64,000 nt of DNA from the NCBI GenBank assembly GCA_032768795.1, contig CP136490.1, positions 7,068,001 to 7,132,000 of the forward strand, written 5' to 3'. The notes under the pieces are model-generated. The model was given only the letters and a program-made list of their open reading frames with translations. It searched no databases and was not told the origin of the DNA. Positions 22,094 through 33,536 of this stretch are shown piece after piece. The DNA comes from Tremella fuciformis. Its lineage: Eukaryota; Basidiomycota; Tremellomycetes; Tremellales; Tremellaceae. A program made the translations under genes and the position numbers. Position 1 is the stretch's first letter. Each line of letters begins with the position of its first letter.

Positions 22094-23173
22094 ATGGACT
22101 ACGAGCATCTCCTCGCCCCCGACTTCCGCATCCACACCTCACCATCCCATGACGATATCGTAGGTGCGGCCGACCTCGCCGCCCAGCTCGAGCAGGCCAG
22201 CGCGTCGGCACATGCCAGCGTCGCGGGAACGCCAATTGACGCTGCTGTCATCGAAAGCTCACTGGGCCAACATGTCGGTGCCACAGCGGAGCTTGGGGAG
22301 GCGGGCGGGGCAGAGCAGGCTGAGGCAGAGGCGCAAGAGGGAGGTGATGAAGGCGAGAAGCATGACGGATCGGAGGAGTATAAGCCTGAAAGAGGGAAGA
22401 AGGGGTCTCAAGCCCATTTGAGCGTCGCGGAGAAGAAAGAGCGACAGAAGCAGCAAAATAGAAGAGCGGCCGAGCGCTCGAGACGAAAAAGAAGAGACGA
22501 GCAGTGAGCGAGAGCTCCGAAATACGCAGGTAACGCTGACATTGGTAGCGTGGCTCTGGAGGAATCTGTTGCTGCGATGCAGACTGAGAACGCCGAACTT
22601 CGAAAAAAGCTCGAAACGCTTCTGGCTGCCCGGAATCCCACTCTCACCGTTGCTGCAGTCCTTGCACCACCGCCTGCTGCTGAGAAGCCCGCCGCGACAC
22701 CGGCAGACCCGTTGAAGGTGGACTATGCGTACCTCAGCCGACTCCAAGCGGAGCTCGAAGCAAATCGTGCCACTCTCCTCGCTCGTCAGTTGCAATTGGC
22801 CGAAGTACGGCAAGATGACCCGCCGCCTTCACGAGACGCAGACGTCGAGGCTCTGCGAGCCGAGCTGTTGAGCCTGCACCGGACGTTCATCACCGTCACC
22901 GCGGAAAGCCAGAGCATACAGACGGTCACTCAAGCACTCAACGGCGAAAAAGACAATCTTACCCGTCAGGCGGATATCATTCGTCGCGAGGTGGATGTGA
23001 GAAAGACGGCTCTCGAAGCCGCTCAGCCGCTTGAGCAGCCTAGAGTCGAGGAGGTCATCGAGCCGGATGCTAGTGTCAATAGGGATATTGACCGGGACCT
23101 CATGGACATTGGGGAATGGGAGGAGGCGGCCGAGAAGATATGGGATGCCGCTGCCGCAGAGGCCGTGCAGTGA
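22094..23173 (+). CDS. bZIP transcription factor
   Basis: ATG 22094; two exons (22094-22503 and 22549-23173) give 344 residues. The basic region is EKKERQKQQNRRAAERSRRK, with the bZIP core N-x2-A-A-x2-S-R (NRRAAERSR), followed across the intron by a leucine-zipper-like helix (VALEESVAAMQTENAELRKK then LETL). The N-terminus is acidic and Ala/Glu-rich (possible activation region). Downstream there is a second helical stretch (YLSRLQAELEANRATLLARQ). The intron falls at the hinge between basic region and zipper. Nuclear DNA-binding regulator by family; the target and orthologue (for example Hac1-like or Gcn4-like) cannot be told from what I see. Confidence 0.85.
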
Positions 23174-23804
23174 TGAGCAATATGTGGCTGTATCACCCTC
23201 ATGGGACCTGTAGAGGTATGGTGTACAATATGTATCAGTAGTCTGGCTTATTCCGTGGCGGCTGAAGATAACTGGTACGGTCGGTGGTTGAGATCGGAAA
23301 TCGGGCCGACTTGCAGACACTCGGGGGAAATTGAATATCCCCGAGGGCGGAGCGAGATCATGGACTGTAGCTTTCGCCCGGTGTCACTAGCAATGCACAA
23401 GTCAAGTCCATCCACTCGTAGACAACTTGAGATGATACAGATGTTTGCAGAGTGCTGCGCTTGCATGCAGTCGATTAGCTGTTCAAGTGCCACATAGTGT
23501 CGGGTGCCATACGGGTTGACCGGCTGAACGGCGGAAAGTGTAGGCGAGTGGGATCGGAAACAGGTCGTGTAAGTGGAAGGGTGGAATTCAGGGACTCTTG
23601 ACCGGTGGAGGGGTCAAGTGCGCTGCTCCGTCATCCGCTCTCTGCCCCCATTCCCATTTGGGTGAGATGCCCTTGACGACCCTCGACCTTCCCAGCCGCT
23701 TGTCAACCGCACTACTTGGCTTTCTTCGAAATTGCCTTTCTTACATCACATCTCGTCTCGCTATCCTCTTGGTGAACAACAAAAACAGCAAATCGCTAGT
23801 CATC
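23174..23804. promoter_or_regulatory. Promoter region of 6-phosphogluconate dehydrogenase
   Basis: 631 bases with no gene. The last 150 bases before the ATG are pyrimidine-rich (ctt/tct runs near 23640-23770), as is common for highly expressed fungal genes. No defined site recognised. Confidence 0.45.
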
Positions 23805-25954
23805 ATGTCCTCCGAGCTGTGAGTGGAGAGTCCTCTGCATAAAGTGCATTGTAGCGAAGAGGGGGGGGGGGAAAGAGGGGGACCGGCGGGCAGGAGACGA
23901 ATGAGCCGTATCGCCGGTCAACGTCATCCTCCGTCGAGCAGCACGCAAATGATGACCAAGAGCTGACTCTTTGCAGTGCTGATGTCGGCCTCATCGGTCT
24001 GGCCGTCATGGTCCGTAGCATGTCCCCTCCTACAATGAGCTAGTGCTGATATTGCTCTTCTCCCGATTGTCACAACCTCTTCTCGTCTCATCGCATTCCC
24101 TATTCATCATGCTTCATCCAACAGGGCCAGAACCTGATCCTCAACATGAACGACAAGGGGTTCAAGGTCTGCGCCTACAACCGGTAGGTATCCACGTGTC
24201 CTCTCCTCAGCACCTCAGCACCTCGGCAGCTTGCATGCACAGCTCGGAGACTGATCCCGCAGTACCACCTCCAAGGTCGACCACTTCTTGGCGAACGAGG
24301 CCAAGGGTGAGCAGCTGATATACGCTTAGCCCCTCGCATCAGCTGACTCAGCAGGCACCAACATCATTGGCGCTCACTCTATCCAGGAGCTCTGCTCCAA
24401 GCTCAAGCGCCCCCGCCGCATCATCCTCCTCGTCAAGGCCGGCCAGGCCGTCGACGACTTCATCGCCCAGCTCGAGCCCTACCTCGAGAAGGGAGACATC
24501 ATCATTGACGGTGGCAACTCGCACTACCCCGACTCGATCCGCCGCACCCATGAGCTCGAGGCCAAGGGCCTGCTCTTCGTCGGCTCCGGTGTCTCTGGTG
24601 GTGAGGAGGGCGCCCGTAACGGCCCGTCCTTGATGCCCGGTGGTAGCGATGCCGCCTGGCCCCACATCAAGGAGATCTTCCAGAAGACCGCCGCTCAGGC
24701 TCAGGGCGAGCCGTGCTGTGACTGGGTCGGCGAGACCGGTCAGCCGTCTCCCCTCAGAGCGAGAAAGGAGCTGACGCGGCAGGTTCCGGCCACTACGTCA
24801 AGATGGTCCACAACGGTATCGAGTACGGAGACATGCAGCTCATCGCCGAGGCCTACGACATCCTCAAGCGCGGTCTTGGTCTCGAGGAGAAGGAGATCGC
24901 CGAGATCTTCACAAAGGTGCGCAGTTACCCTTGCACGGTACATTCAAGAAATGCGGCTGACAGCCCAGTGGAACAAGGGCGTCCTCGACTCTTTCCTCAT
25001 CGAGATCACTCGTGACATCCTCCAGTTCAACGACACTGACGGCGTTCCCATCGTCCGCAAGATCTTGGATGCCGCTGGCCAGAAGGGTACCGGCAAGTGG
25101 ACCGCCATTGATGCCCTCGACAACGGTATGCCCGTTACCCTCATCGGCGAGGCCGTCTTCGCCCGATGCCTCTCGTCCCTCAAGGAGGAGCGTGGCCGCG
25201 CCTCCAAGATCATCGCCGCTCCCGCTCGCGAGGCCTTCCAGGGCGACAAGCAGCAGTTTATCGACGACCTTGAGCAGGCTCTTTACGCTTCCAAGATCAT
25301 CTCGTACGCCCAGGGCTTCATGCTTATGCGTGAGGCTGCCAAGGTCAACAACTGGCACTTGAACAACGCCGGTATCGCTGCCATGTGGCGTGGTGGTTGC
25401 ATCATCAAGGTCAGTCGAGATACATGCTGTACGGAAGCACATCTTGCTTATTTCCAGTCCGTCTTCCTTTCGGACATCACCGCTGCCTACCGCGAGAACC
25501 CCAACCTCGAGTCTCTCTTGACCAGCCCTTTCTTCTTGAAGGCCTTGGCAAACGCCCAGCCCGGATGGCGCCGCGTCATTGCTCAGTCCACGTGAGTTGC
25601 GCGACTCAGGCGAGTCAGGCGCAGGTGCTCATATCAGTCTCTGGGGTATCCCCATCCCTGCCTTCACCACCGCCCTCTCCTTCTTCGACGGCTACCGCAC
25701 CGAGGTCCTCCCTGCCAACCTCATCCAGGCCCAGCGAGACTTCTTCGGCGGTACGTGCTGTTCACTTTCAATGGTGCTTTGGCTGATGCATAGCACACAC
25801 CTTCCGTGTGATGCCCGGCTACGAGAACGACCACATGAAGGCCGGCGATGACATCCACGTCAAGTGGACCGCTACCTCAGGTAACGTGAGTACAGCATGT
25901 CGCGTCGATGCGTCTACTTATGGTCAGGTCTCGTCGTCTACTTACAACGCCTAG
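23805..25954 (+). CDS. GND1: 6-phosphogluconate dehydrogenase, decarboxylating
   Basis: Oxidative pentose phosphate pathway enzyme making ribulose 5-phosphate and NADPH in the cytosol. A tiny first exon (MSSEL, ATG 23805) is followed by an intron with a G12 run; then [20 protein letters not shown] (NADP fold), [80 protein letters not shown] with the catalytic Lys, [20 protein letters not shown] and [14 protein letters not shown]. The tail is [41 protein letters not shown] 25952-25954. About nine short GT-AG introns. In the GGEEGAR(Y)GPS substrate loop the usual Tyr is Asn here. Codon use is strongly biased to C-ending codons, suggesting high expression. Confidence 0.95.
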
Positions 25955-26542
25955 AGGTGAGGGGAATCTGTCGTATAGGACTGTGGGAGGGAGGAAATAG
26001 CACAATGCAGCCATTTTGCCGCTGCCAAAATGCTCGTCTTCTCAAGAAATGCGGACTAAGTTTCAGGCTGCCTTCAGCGGTCTTTCCTGAAAGTAGAGAT
26101 GACGCCTTCGACTTTTCACACATTTGCCCGGCTTGTCAAAGGATGGATGTCTCGGTGTCGGAATGCTAAAGCTGACACGTCAGTCTACAATCCCGCATGG
26201 CCGATCTTCTCTCCCTTGATGAATGAGCTTTCGTTCTCCCGTCAACAGCGGTCGGCGGCCGGTACACTCACCGAGAATCAACGAGAGTCATCCGCTCTTG
26301 GAGGGCTTCGTCGAAGGAGGCCGCTTGTCGAATGGAATTCGAATGAAACGGGTTTGATGTCCAAATCGCGCTTTAAACTCCAGGCATCCTTTCTCACGAA
26401 CGAAGGCTGGATGGCTCTGTGCCCGGAGGCTGATGCATATTTAGGACATCCTGTCAACTCCCACCTTGACTCACAAGTTTCTATCAGCACTCAGTCTATT
26501 CTGTACTCGTCTCCTGACCAGAAAACAACCCCACAACACAAG
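25955..26542. other. 588-base intergenic region
   Basis: No gene supported. The frame of the next gene stays open upstream to 26099, so part of this may be its 5' leader or extra N-terminal coding sequence. Confidence 0.4.
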
Positions 26543-27136
26543 ATGTCACGGCACCATCTGCCGTACAGAAGCTCCTCTAATGTAGACTCATACGTGCCGT
26601 ACACGCCGTCCCCCAGCTATCGCACGGGCACAGCTGGCGGCGCCCCCCAACAAACCTACGATGCTACGAACAACGCTTCACGCGATGACAAGACTAGCGT
26701 CTGGACGACCCAGAACCCCTTCTCAGGATCAGCTACATCGATCCCGCCGCAGCGAGTCGCTGCGGATCAGTATCAGTATCCGTACGACAGGCAGGCTCAG
26801 TCGGCCTACGGTCGCAACGGCAGCAGGCCTTCCACGCCCACGGGCGATTCTCTCCGCAGGGGCATGACTCGCCTGAAAGAGGAGCTCAGGCGGCGCTCGC
26901 CTTCCCCAAGTGGAACATTGTCGACGTTGCGCAGTGTTTTTTCCACGCCTTCACGCGATCAGAGATCAGCGGCGGCGAACGTCCCGAGACCCCCGAGTCA
27001 GTTCTGGAATGGCGGAAAGTTGGAGCAACACCTCGGGCCGATCGAGGGATCAACTCCCACCAGCCACCCCCGGATCCAGTCCGATGATGGTCGGCCAGGC
27101 AATCCGCCAGGCCGTGGTATCAGGTACTGGGCGTGA
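26543..27136 (+). CDS. Hypothetical disordered protein
   Basis: ATG at 26543 with a good context (cacaag before it) gives 197 residues rich in Ser, Pro, Gln, Tyr and Arg (SRHHLPYRSSSNVDSYVPYT; RGMTRLKEELRRRSPSPSGT; LRSVFSTPSRDQRSA), ending GRGIRYWA with TGA 27134-27136. No domain recognised; it looks intrinsically disordered. The same frame is open from 26099, so a longer form is possible, but that upstream part looks less protein-like. Confidence 0.4.
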   Translation: MSRHHLPYRSSSNVDSYVPYTPSPSYRTGTAGGAPQQTYDATNNASRDDKTSVWTTQNPFSGSATSIPPQRVAADQYQYPYDRQAQSAYGRNGSRPSTPTGDSLRRGMTRLKEELRRRSPSPSGTLSTLRSVFSTPSRDQRSAAANVPRPPSQFWNGGKLEQHLGPIEGSTPTSHPRIQSDDGRPGNPPGRGIRYWA

Positions 27137-27836
27137 TGGGTTATCACGCCGAGTCCCCTCCATCAGCTTGGAGTTTTTTGCTCTCTTCTTAGTTTAGGCA
27201 TGCGACCATTTTCTTGCGCTATGCAGCTTGCATCTGCGCTAAAGGTCGAACCGGCCAAAAGGCATCTTGCAGCGAGAGCCGCTGGTTCTACACGCGCGGT
27301 GTGCTGCGCTGAGACTGCAGGCGCCGTTTTCCCTTGCAGGCGAGGCAAGTCTCATCGTGCTTTCGTGCATTGTTTCCGGCCGCAGCGCAGTTCTCTCGGG
27401 CAACCGACCGAGCGTCACGCGATTTCTCCCTATCTTTGGCATTTCCGTGCGGCGGAGTTGACGAGTGGCGCGATTTTGCCCGTTCTGCTAAAAAGACTCG
27501 GCCGCCAAGGTCGAAAGCTCTCACTCTCAATTGACCGAGACACAACGGATTGGAGTAAGACATGGCCGTGCCCCCGAGGCGATGATGCTTGACGGCCGGT
27601 GCGCTGAGTAGATGCGATACGCAGCCGACTTGACACAAAGGAAGTATTCGGATGAGCTCGAACAAAGTTCGAAATGGCTCGGAGAGTGTTGCTCATCCTT
27701 TCTGCTGACTGCGAGTGTGGCCTGCTGTGCGCGGACGCTTACTCATATCACTGTCATCTTGCTTGGCGAGTCTTCCTTGTTTGACCTTCTCATTCGAACT
27801 TCGCAGGCTTCGCTCCAGGAGGAGTCACCAACAACC
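27137..27836. other. 700-base intergenic region
   Basis: No gene, repeat or RNA recognised. Short open frames on both strands overlap one another and have non-ATG starts. Should contain the promoter of the first Cys/His family gene. Confidence 0.4.
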
Positions 27837-28948
27837 ATGTCCACAGAAACCAGATGCTCCTACTGCGGGGAATCGATGTACAGCGACCTTCAATTCACCA
27901 TGGTCGACGCTTGGCAGAGACCCGTCGCTCAGACCCATATTTACTGCTCCTCAATGTGGCTCGATGAATGCCAGGATCCTGACCTGAAAAACGGCTACCC
28001 TGTCAGCGAATTGACGCAGGTGAGCAGTGCATAGCCCCATCGTCCCGTGTGGCATCTGCTGACCATCAGCTTCCAAGTGAGTGTTATGCCCACGCCGTCC
28101 AGCGTGGGTCTGGTAGTGATCAGCGAACCGTCGTAGATCCCAACACCGCTGTGTATCTGGTCAACGCCCCTAAACCTGGGAAGGGATCGCCGACGGTCAT
28201 CGCGTGCTGTGCAGAGCACAAAGCCGAGGCTCTCAAGTGGGGAAAGAGTAAGAGGTTCGGGCGCACCAGCAAGGTCTACACGTACGACCAGGCTCTTGCG
28301 AGCCTGCAGGACCGCGCCAAGGAGTTGCGAGCGCAATTCTTTCCGGTGGGTATGTCGGGCCCTGCGGGAGGTGGCAGCGCCACGAGGCAAGCTGCCACTG
28401 GGAACTATTTCGACCAATACGGGCGAGCCGGACAGGCCATGCAAGACGATCCCGATGGTCAGGACGACGCGGCCGCCTTTGCGGATAATACTATTGTCGC
28501 CCTGGAAGCACTCACCTTTACGTCGGCGGCGACGCCGGATCCAGGGGATGACGGGCAGTACGACGGAGATGACTTTGACCGAGACGTAATTGAACCGCCC
28601 AAGAGAAGCCGACGCGTTCAAGAGATGGTGGGCATGTCCGACGGTCCACTGCCATCGACCCCTAGAAGCACGTCTTCCAAAAGCAAGTCCTTGAACCCCC
28701 TTAGAGTCGCCCAAGCCGTTGCCGGCTTTCGGCGGAAGCGCAGGACCCCGAGCTCACCCGCATCGCCGAGGACAGGCGATAACAAGGCCGAGCAAGTGCT
28801 GGGGGAGAGGAGCCTCCCGCTGTCGACCAGTGTGGCTAATTTGGCACTGGGCGCCGCCACTTCCCTCACCGGTGATCATTATCACTCGGAGGAAGGGGCC
28901 ACTGACAACAACGCAGAGACGGGTACTGAGACCAGATCATTCGTCTAA
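27837..28948 (+). CDS. Cys/His-rich family, paralogue 1 (unrecognised)
   Basis: Two exons (27837-28019 and 28070-28948) give 353 residues. Exon 1 has CSYC near the N-terminus and then THIYCSSMWLDECQDPD, i.e. C-x2-C-x23-H-x2-C. Exon 2 opens LPSECYAHAVQRGSGSD (C-x2-H) and has VIACCAEHKAEALKWGK (C-x2-H). The four metal-ligand pairs could form a cross-brace or treble-clef zinc module. A helix-like stretch (YTYDQALASLQDRAKELRAQ) follows, then a disordered acidic/basic tail (PPKRSRRVQEMVG; SKSKSLNPLRVAQAVAGFRR) ending ETRSFV. The first two pairs resemble a PARP-type finger in spacing only. Same two-exon plan as the next two genes. Function unknown. Confidence 0.7.
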
Positions 28949-29350
28949 GCTCTGCCCACTTTGCCTCTTGTCATCCCAATCTTATTGATTATGCATATCA
29001 TGACCAGTGTCTACTACCGGCTGCGGTTCTGCGTACCAGGTGGTCCGTGCGACGATGGACCCGTCGAGACCGGTCAGGGTCTAAGAGATTGTTCCTCTCG
29101 GTCCGATACGCTTTCTATGTGCTTCAGCACCAAGGGCATCATCCTCCCATTCATACGCCTCCCTGGGTGGATGTGTCCAGCTTGAGTGTGACAATGAACG
29201 TCATCGCGATCATGCACGTCTGAGGTCTCTGACAAAACCCAGGCTGTCCGTCCATTCATCACTTGGAAGGCTCACTTGAACTTGACCCAAAGCATATTCC
29301 GATCCCATTTCAACGCTTGAATTGGCGGCTTTTTCTCATCCTCACGTCTT
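28949..29350. other. 402-base intergenic region
   Basis: Between two tandem family members; no gene or repeat recognised. Confidence 0.4.
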
Positions 29351-30276
29351 ATGTCCGTCCCGAGCGCATCAGACCGTCTCAAGAGTATGACCAAAGGTAG
29401 CAGACTTGTGGAGGAGACCAAGAGCGTTCCGTGCATATTTTGCCACGAAGAAACGTCTGGTTTGAAGGTCAATGAGACCCTACACCGAGAAGGCCAGTCG
29501 CCGGATCCGCGGTCGAGAACGCACTACCACTGCACGAAGCTCTGGCTAGACTTGCCCGAAGCGCAGGGCTGGAGGACTGTCGACACCGACGAGGTGCGCG
29601 CATCATTCGCACGGTAACGTGGTCGAGCTGATAATTAAAGCTGTGGCTAGGTTGCTTCTGGAGTCAATGTGACAAAGACGCCCACAAGAGTCCGCCCGAT
29701 GAAACCAGATTCATCCCTGTCAACAACAAGGACACCGATAAGCCGGAATACTTCATAGCCTATTGCGGTCTTCACTTTTCCAAGCTGAGCTCTACGTATC
29801 AGAGAAAAGCATTGACTTTCGAAGCGGTACATGGGCCACTTGTTGAGAAAGCCAAATTACGCCGTCAGGAATTCGAGGAACAGAGGTCGACCACAGCTGT
29901 AGGCTGTGGCTCACGAAACGACCGCATCTCCATGCACGGTGAGGCGGCTCAATCCGCAGCCCATACTGCTCTCCAGCAAGGCCCGAGCACGCCCCAGTCT
30001 CGCTTCTCTCGTTCTCCGAGCCCGCACAGTCCTCTACCTTCCGAGCCGACCCACCGTCATGGTGTGAACGAGCAAACTCGGCTCGTTACCGACTCGGGTG
30101 GTCACCACCTCGGACCCCAACAGCCACACGCCGATTCAGACGTCAGCCCTGCTGTTCTTAGCGATACCGCTCCCTCTTTTGACCTTGCCACTTCAGATGA
30201 TGGTGTTGACGATTCAGACCCGCCGGGAACTCGCTCCAAATGGAGAAAAGGCTTGTCGTGCTGTCATCCGCACTGA
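29351..30276 (+). CDS. Cys/His-rich family, paralogue 2 (unrecognised)
   Basis: Exons 29351-29593 and 29641-30276 join in phase 0 (292 residues). Exon 1: MSVPSASDRLKSMTKGSRLV, then CIFCHEETSGLKVNETLH and THYHCTKLWLDLPEAQGW (C-x2-C-x26-H-x2-C). Exon 2: LWLGCFWSQCDKDAHKSPPD, FIPVNNKDTDKPEYFIAYCG then LHFSKL, giving Cys residues plus C-x2-H. A helical stretch YQRKALTFEAVHGPLVEKAK follows, then a Ser/Pro/His-rich tail ending KGLSCCHPH, TGA 30274-30276. The acceptor taaag|ctg was chosen because it restores the frame containing the second Cys/His cluster. The short C-terminal CCHPH could be a lipidation or metal site, which is a guess. Confidence 0.68.
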
Positions 30277-30976
30277 CTCTCCATCCTTTCTTTAACGGTA
30301 CTCTAGGCACCGTAAATGGGCATTTGGCATTCTTTTCGCTTGATAACGCTTTGCTGGAGGCCAAATGTATTGATTGCGTCTGCGGTTGACAGCCTCCGGC
30401 GTCACGCAGTTTTCGGATAGTGACAATGTAACTTTTCCCCACCACTAAGTCTAGTGAAGAGAGGATCCGTGCGCCCGGAAGCCAAAGTGCTTCAACTATA
30501 GACGTAGTACTTGCTTTGCCTCCCCCATGCCCGCTGTGGCCTTCACGGGCTCCTTCGATAATCCTCGTAGTGCCTGGAGCATACCGGGCGACAGTGGCAA
30601 AGAACACCTCGTCGCGGAAAAGCGAAGCAATGGCGCTGGAAGCCAAACGATCATTTCATCTCACATGGGAGTTGTCCCTCGACATAAACGCAGAATAGCC
30701 GTCTCTCTTACTTCTTGTGGTTTGGAGGGTAAGTGCCCCTTCCAGAGCTTAGAAGTCTGTGGTTCAGTAGAAGAGAAGCCAATATGCCATCGAGCCACCA
30801 AGCAAAACACCGAGGACGCGCCGGGTCGCCTTGGCTGCTGCAATTCAGTACCCGCTCGTGTCACTCTGCCGCCTAGAGAGAGCTCCTCCTTTGAGGACGC
30901 TTTGTCGCTCCGACCACGCGAAGGCCCTTCAGCCTTGCAAGAGTAGTCGCGCTGTGTGCACTCTCAACACGACACC
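30277..30976. other. 700-base intergenic region
   Basis: No gene supported. The open frame at 30527-30946 (plus) has no matching family features. Likely 3' UTR of paralogue 2 and promoter of paralogue 3. Confidence 0.4.
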
Positions 30977-31972
30977 ATGGATCCCAGTGCGCGTGGTTCC
31001 CTCGCTCCTGAAGACTTTGAGTGCTCATACTGCCACGAACGTGTGGCGACGGATGCAGCGGACAAACATCTTTACCCGACGCTGGCGACAGTCCCTGACC
31101 AGACACCAAGGACACACCTCCATTGCTCAGAGCTGCTGCTTAACCTTCCTGAATATGCCGCCTGGAAGACCTCCAGTAAAACCAGGGTGAGCTTCTCCGA
31201 GGGCTTTAGACATCAGGGCCCCAGCTCATCGTGATAGCTGCCGACCAAGTGTTTTGGCTGTGAACGCGAGAGGGGAGACCCAGGACATGAGGTCGATCCG
31301 TCGGATGAAGGCATAGTATATGCCGTGACTTCAGTTCTGCCGTATCCGAGCGTCGTGGTATATTGCCCGAAGTCGAAGGAAGGGGTTCAGCCAGCGCCAG
31401 GGACTGAGATGCTTGGAAAGAAGGGCGCCATTGAAGCTCTTGAGACACGCGCCATGGCTAGTAGGATCGAGTGGTTGGACAGCAGAAGCATGGTCGAGCA
31501 ACCGGCACCAACAAGACGTAGGCAACTCGAAAGGGAACCTACAGTCGCAGGACCCAGCACTGCCGCTGTGACGTCCACGGCCGGTCCCTCGTTTCAAAGC
31601 CAAGCGACCATGAGCGGTCAGAAGCAGGCTACAGACGGCAAGGGCAGAGCTCCGGACAGTGAGATTGCGACCGCAACTGAGGGGACTGAGGGACAAGGTA
31701 TAAGGAAATCAGTCACCTGTACTGTGCAAACGACGGACATCAGACTGAGTCAGGTCCTCAACAGGGGATTTCCGGACAATCTCGGCCAGAGGTTCATCGA
31801 TGGTGTAGGACACACCTCGGGCTATGCTCCCGGGCCCAGCATCGGCCAGATCCATTTCCCTGGCCCCAACGTGCCCGCAGAAGACACGCCATTCCAACAG
31901 GTTGACGAGCAGTCTGATCAAACCCATTCCAGGTGCGCTCGATGCTGCTGCTCAAAGTGCTTCTGCATGTGA
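30977..31972 (+). CDS. Cys/His-rich family, paralogue 3 (unrecognised)
   Basis: Exons 30977-31186 and 31250-31972 join in phase 0 (310 residues). Exon 1: MDPSARGSLAPEDFECSYCH, then TPRTHLHCSELLLNLPEYAA (C-x2-C-x27-H-x2-C). Exon 2: CFGCERERGDPGHEVDPSDE (C-x2-C) and PSVVVYCPKSKEG, where the last ligand pair has lost its His (C-x2-S). A helix MLGKKGAIEALETRAMASRI follows and then a long disordered region; the protein ends in a Cys cluster, HSRCARCCCSKCFCM. The terminal Cys-rich motif is absent from paralogue 1 and reduced to CCHPH in paralogue 2. It may be palmitoylated or bind metal; nothing more can be said. Confidence 0.68.
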
Positions 31973-32496
31973 GCACAGGTTGACAGTTCTTGTTGGTTTC
32001 GTCTCTGTGGTCATGTATATGGTGACATAATGATTCATCTCTCGCGGCCATCTGCCCATTAGCATCGTCAACTGTGTCTACTATTAGACACCACAGTGTC
32101 AGACGGCGCGTCTCGTCTCGGGACAGTCTGACGCTGATGTTGCATGGTGTACAGTCTGTGGGCGATTGTCGCTCTCAGCGTCGGTTCGCCTGCTCTCGCA
32201 TCGTCGTCGGGCCCGCACGACCTGCCTGTCCTTGCCTGCTCGTGCTCATGAACATAAGTCCATCTCTTGATTGTGCCTCGTGCAAAATGGATGCTTCTTG
32301 ACTGGTTGACGTCATCTCCTTGTCACCGGTCGGTCCGGTTGGTGGAAATGCCTCTTTGCCGATTGGTGTCTTTCACAGTTCCACTCATGTCTCTCCATCG
32401 TGTCTGACTTTCCTGCAATCTCCTCTTGGAGGCACAGTCACACCTCTGTTCTCGATCGCAAGGACTACAAAAGCGCAGCCGACACGTCCCTCCATC
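31973..32496. other. 524-base intergenic region
   Basis: No gene supported; pyrimidine-rich toward the F-box start (32380-32490). Holds the F-box gene promoter. Confidence 0.4.
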
Positions 32497-33536
32497 ATGT
32501 CGACTACATCTTCTCTCCTACATACGGCGTTGCAGAATCTGCACGTTGCTCAGCAAGGCGGCGACACTCCTCTCTCTCGACCGCCCTCATCACCAGGATT
32601 GCCGCGCCGGAGGCTCAGTCCTGACTCATCAGACGGCGAAGGGGACGAGATGGTTCAGGTGGGGCAGGGGACTAGACCCGGGACCCCTCAAAGAGGACAG
32701 AAAGGCTTGACCCTAGGACAAAGGATACCGAAGAGTAAGGATCCAGTGAGCTTCCGCATTTCGAGCCTTCCTCATGATGCGCGGGGCCGAGTCGGCGGTC
32801 GATCACATCATGAGCGTCACTGAGCTCAGTTGCGTACGCTGCCGACACATCTCGCGGTGCGAGTCTTCCTACAGCTGGACATCAGAAGCTTGGCGAGATG
32901 CGACAGGGTGTGTAAGCGGTGGCAAAAATCCTCCACCCTCAATTATGGTGAGATGAACGCATCTCCCACCCGCATGTAGCTCACTGAACAGTCTGGTTCC
33001 TCCAGAATCGCGCTCTGATCATCCCAAATCTTGGAAGCGTCACTCCCGGTGCCAACGGCAAGACTCGACGAGTGGACGCAGAGATCGAGTTCTTTGACCC
33101 TTACGACAAGACCCCTCGACTATCGGCTCTCCCTACACCGCCCATGCCCACATCACAGACACCCCAATGGACCAAGACCGAGTCGAAGAAAGCCTGGAAG
33201 TCTGCCTTTAGGGCTTCATTGAAGCGGACAGACCCCAACGCAGAGCCCGAATTCGATCCGTTACGCGTCGACATTTCCAGCTTGCATTCGTCCGGTTTCT
33301 CCACCCCAAGCGGCCATACCTATTCCGGGATGGGTTCAGGCGGGGCGAGCAAGTGGGCGGGGTCCGAGGCGGACGGTACGGCCATGACCAGTACCGAGCG
33401 TAAGATCGCGGCGAGGGAGAACTACAAGGCCATGGGCGGACGCAAATCGCGCGCAAAGCGCAAGATGGGAGGGGAGCTGGGTGTGAGAGACAAGGGCGGC
33501 GCGATCGACGACGGGCGCTTCGATGCTCCGTGGTAG
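32497..33536 (+). CDS. F-box protein
   Basis: Three exons (32497-32745, 32830-32947, 32992-33536) give 303 residues. The N-terminal exon is Ser/Pro/Gly-rich. Exon 2 starts LRTLPTHLAVRVFLQLDIRS, then LARCDRVCKRWQKSSTLNYV, a clear F-box (LP...V..L...L..C..VCK.W), so it should bind Skp1 and recruit substrates to an SCF ligase. Exon 3 follows with WFLQNRALIIPNLG, a disordered Pro/Ser region and a basic conserved-looking tail (RENYKAMGGRKSRAKRKMGG, then DDGRFDAPW). No WD40 or LRR repeats. Substrate unknown. Confidence 0.82.
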
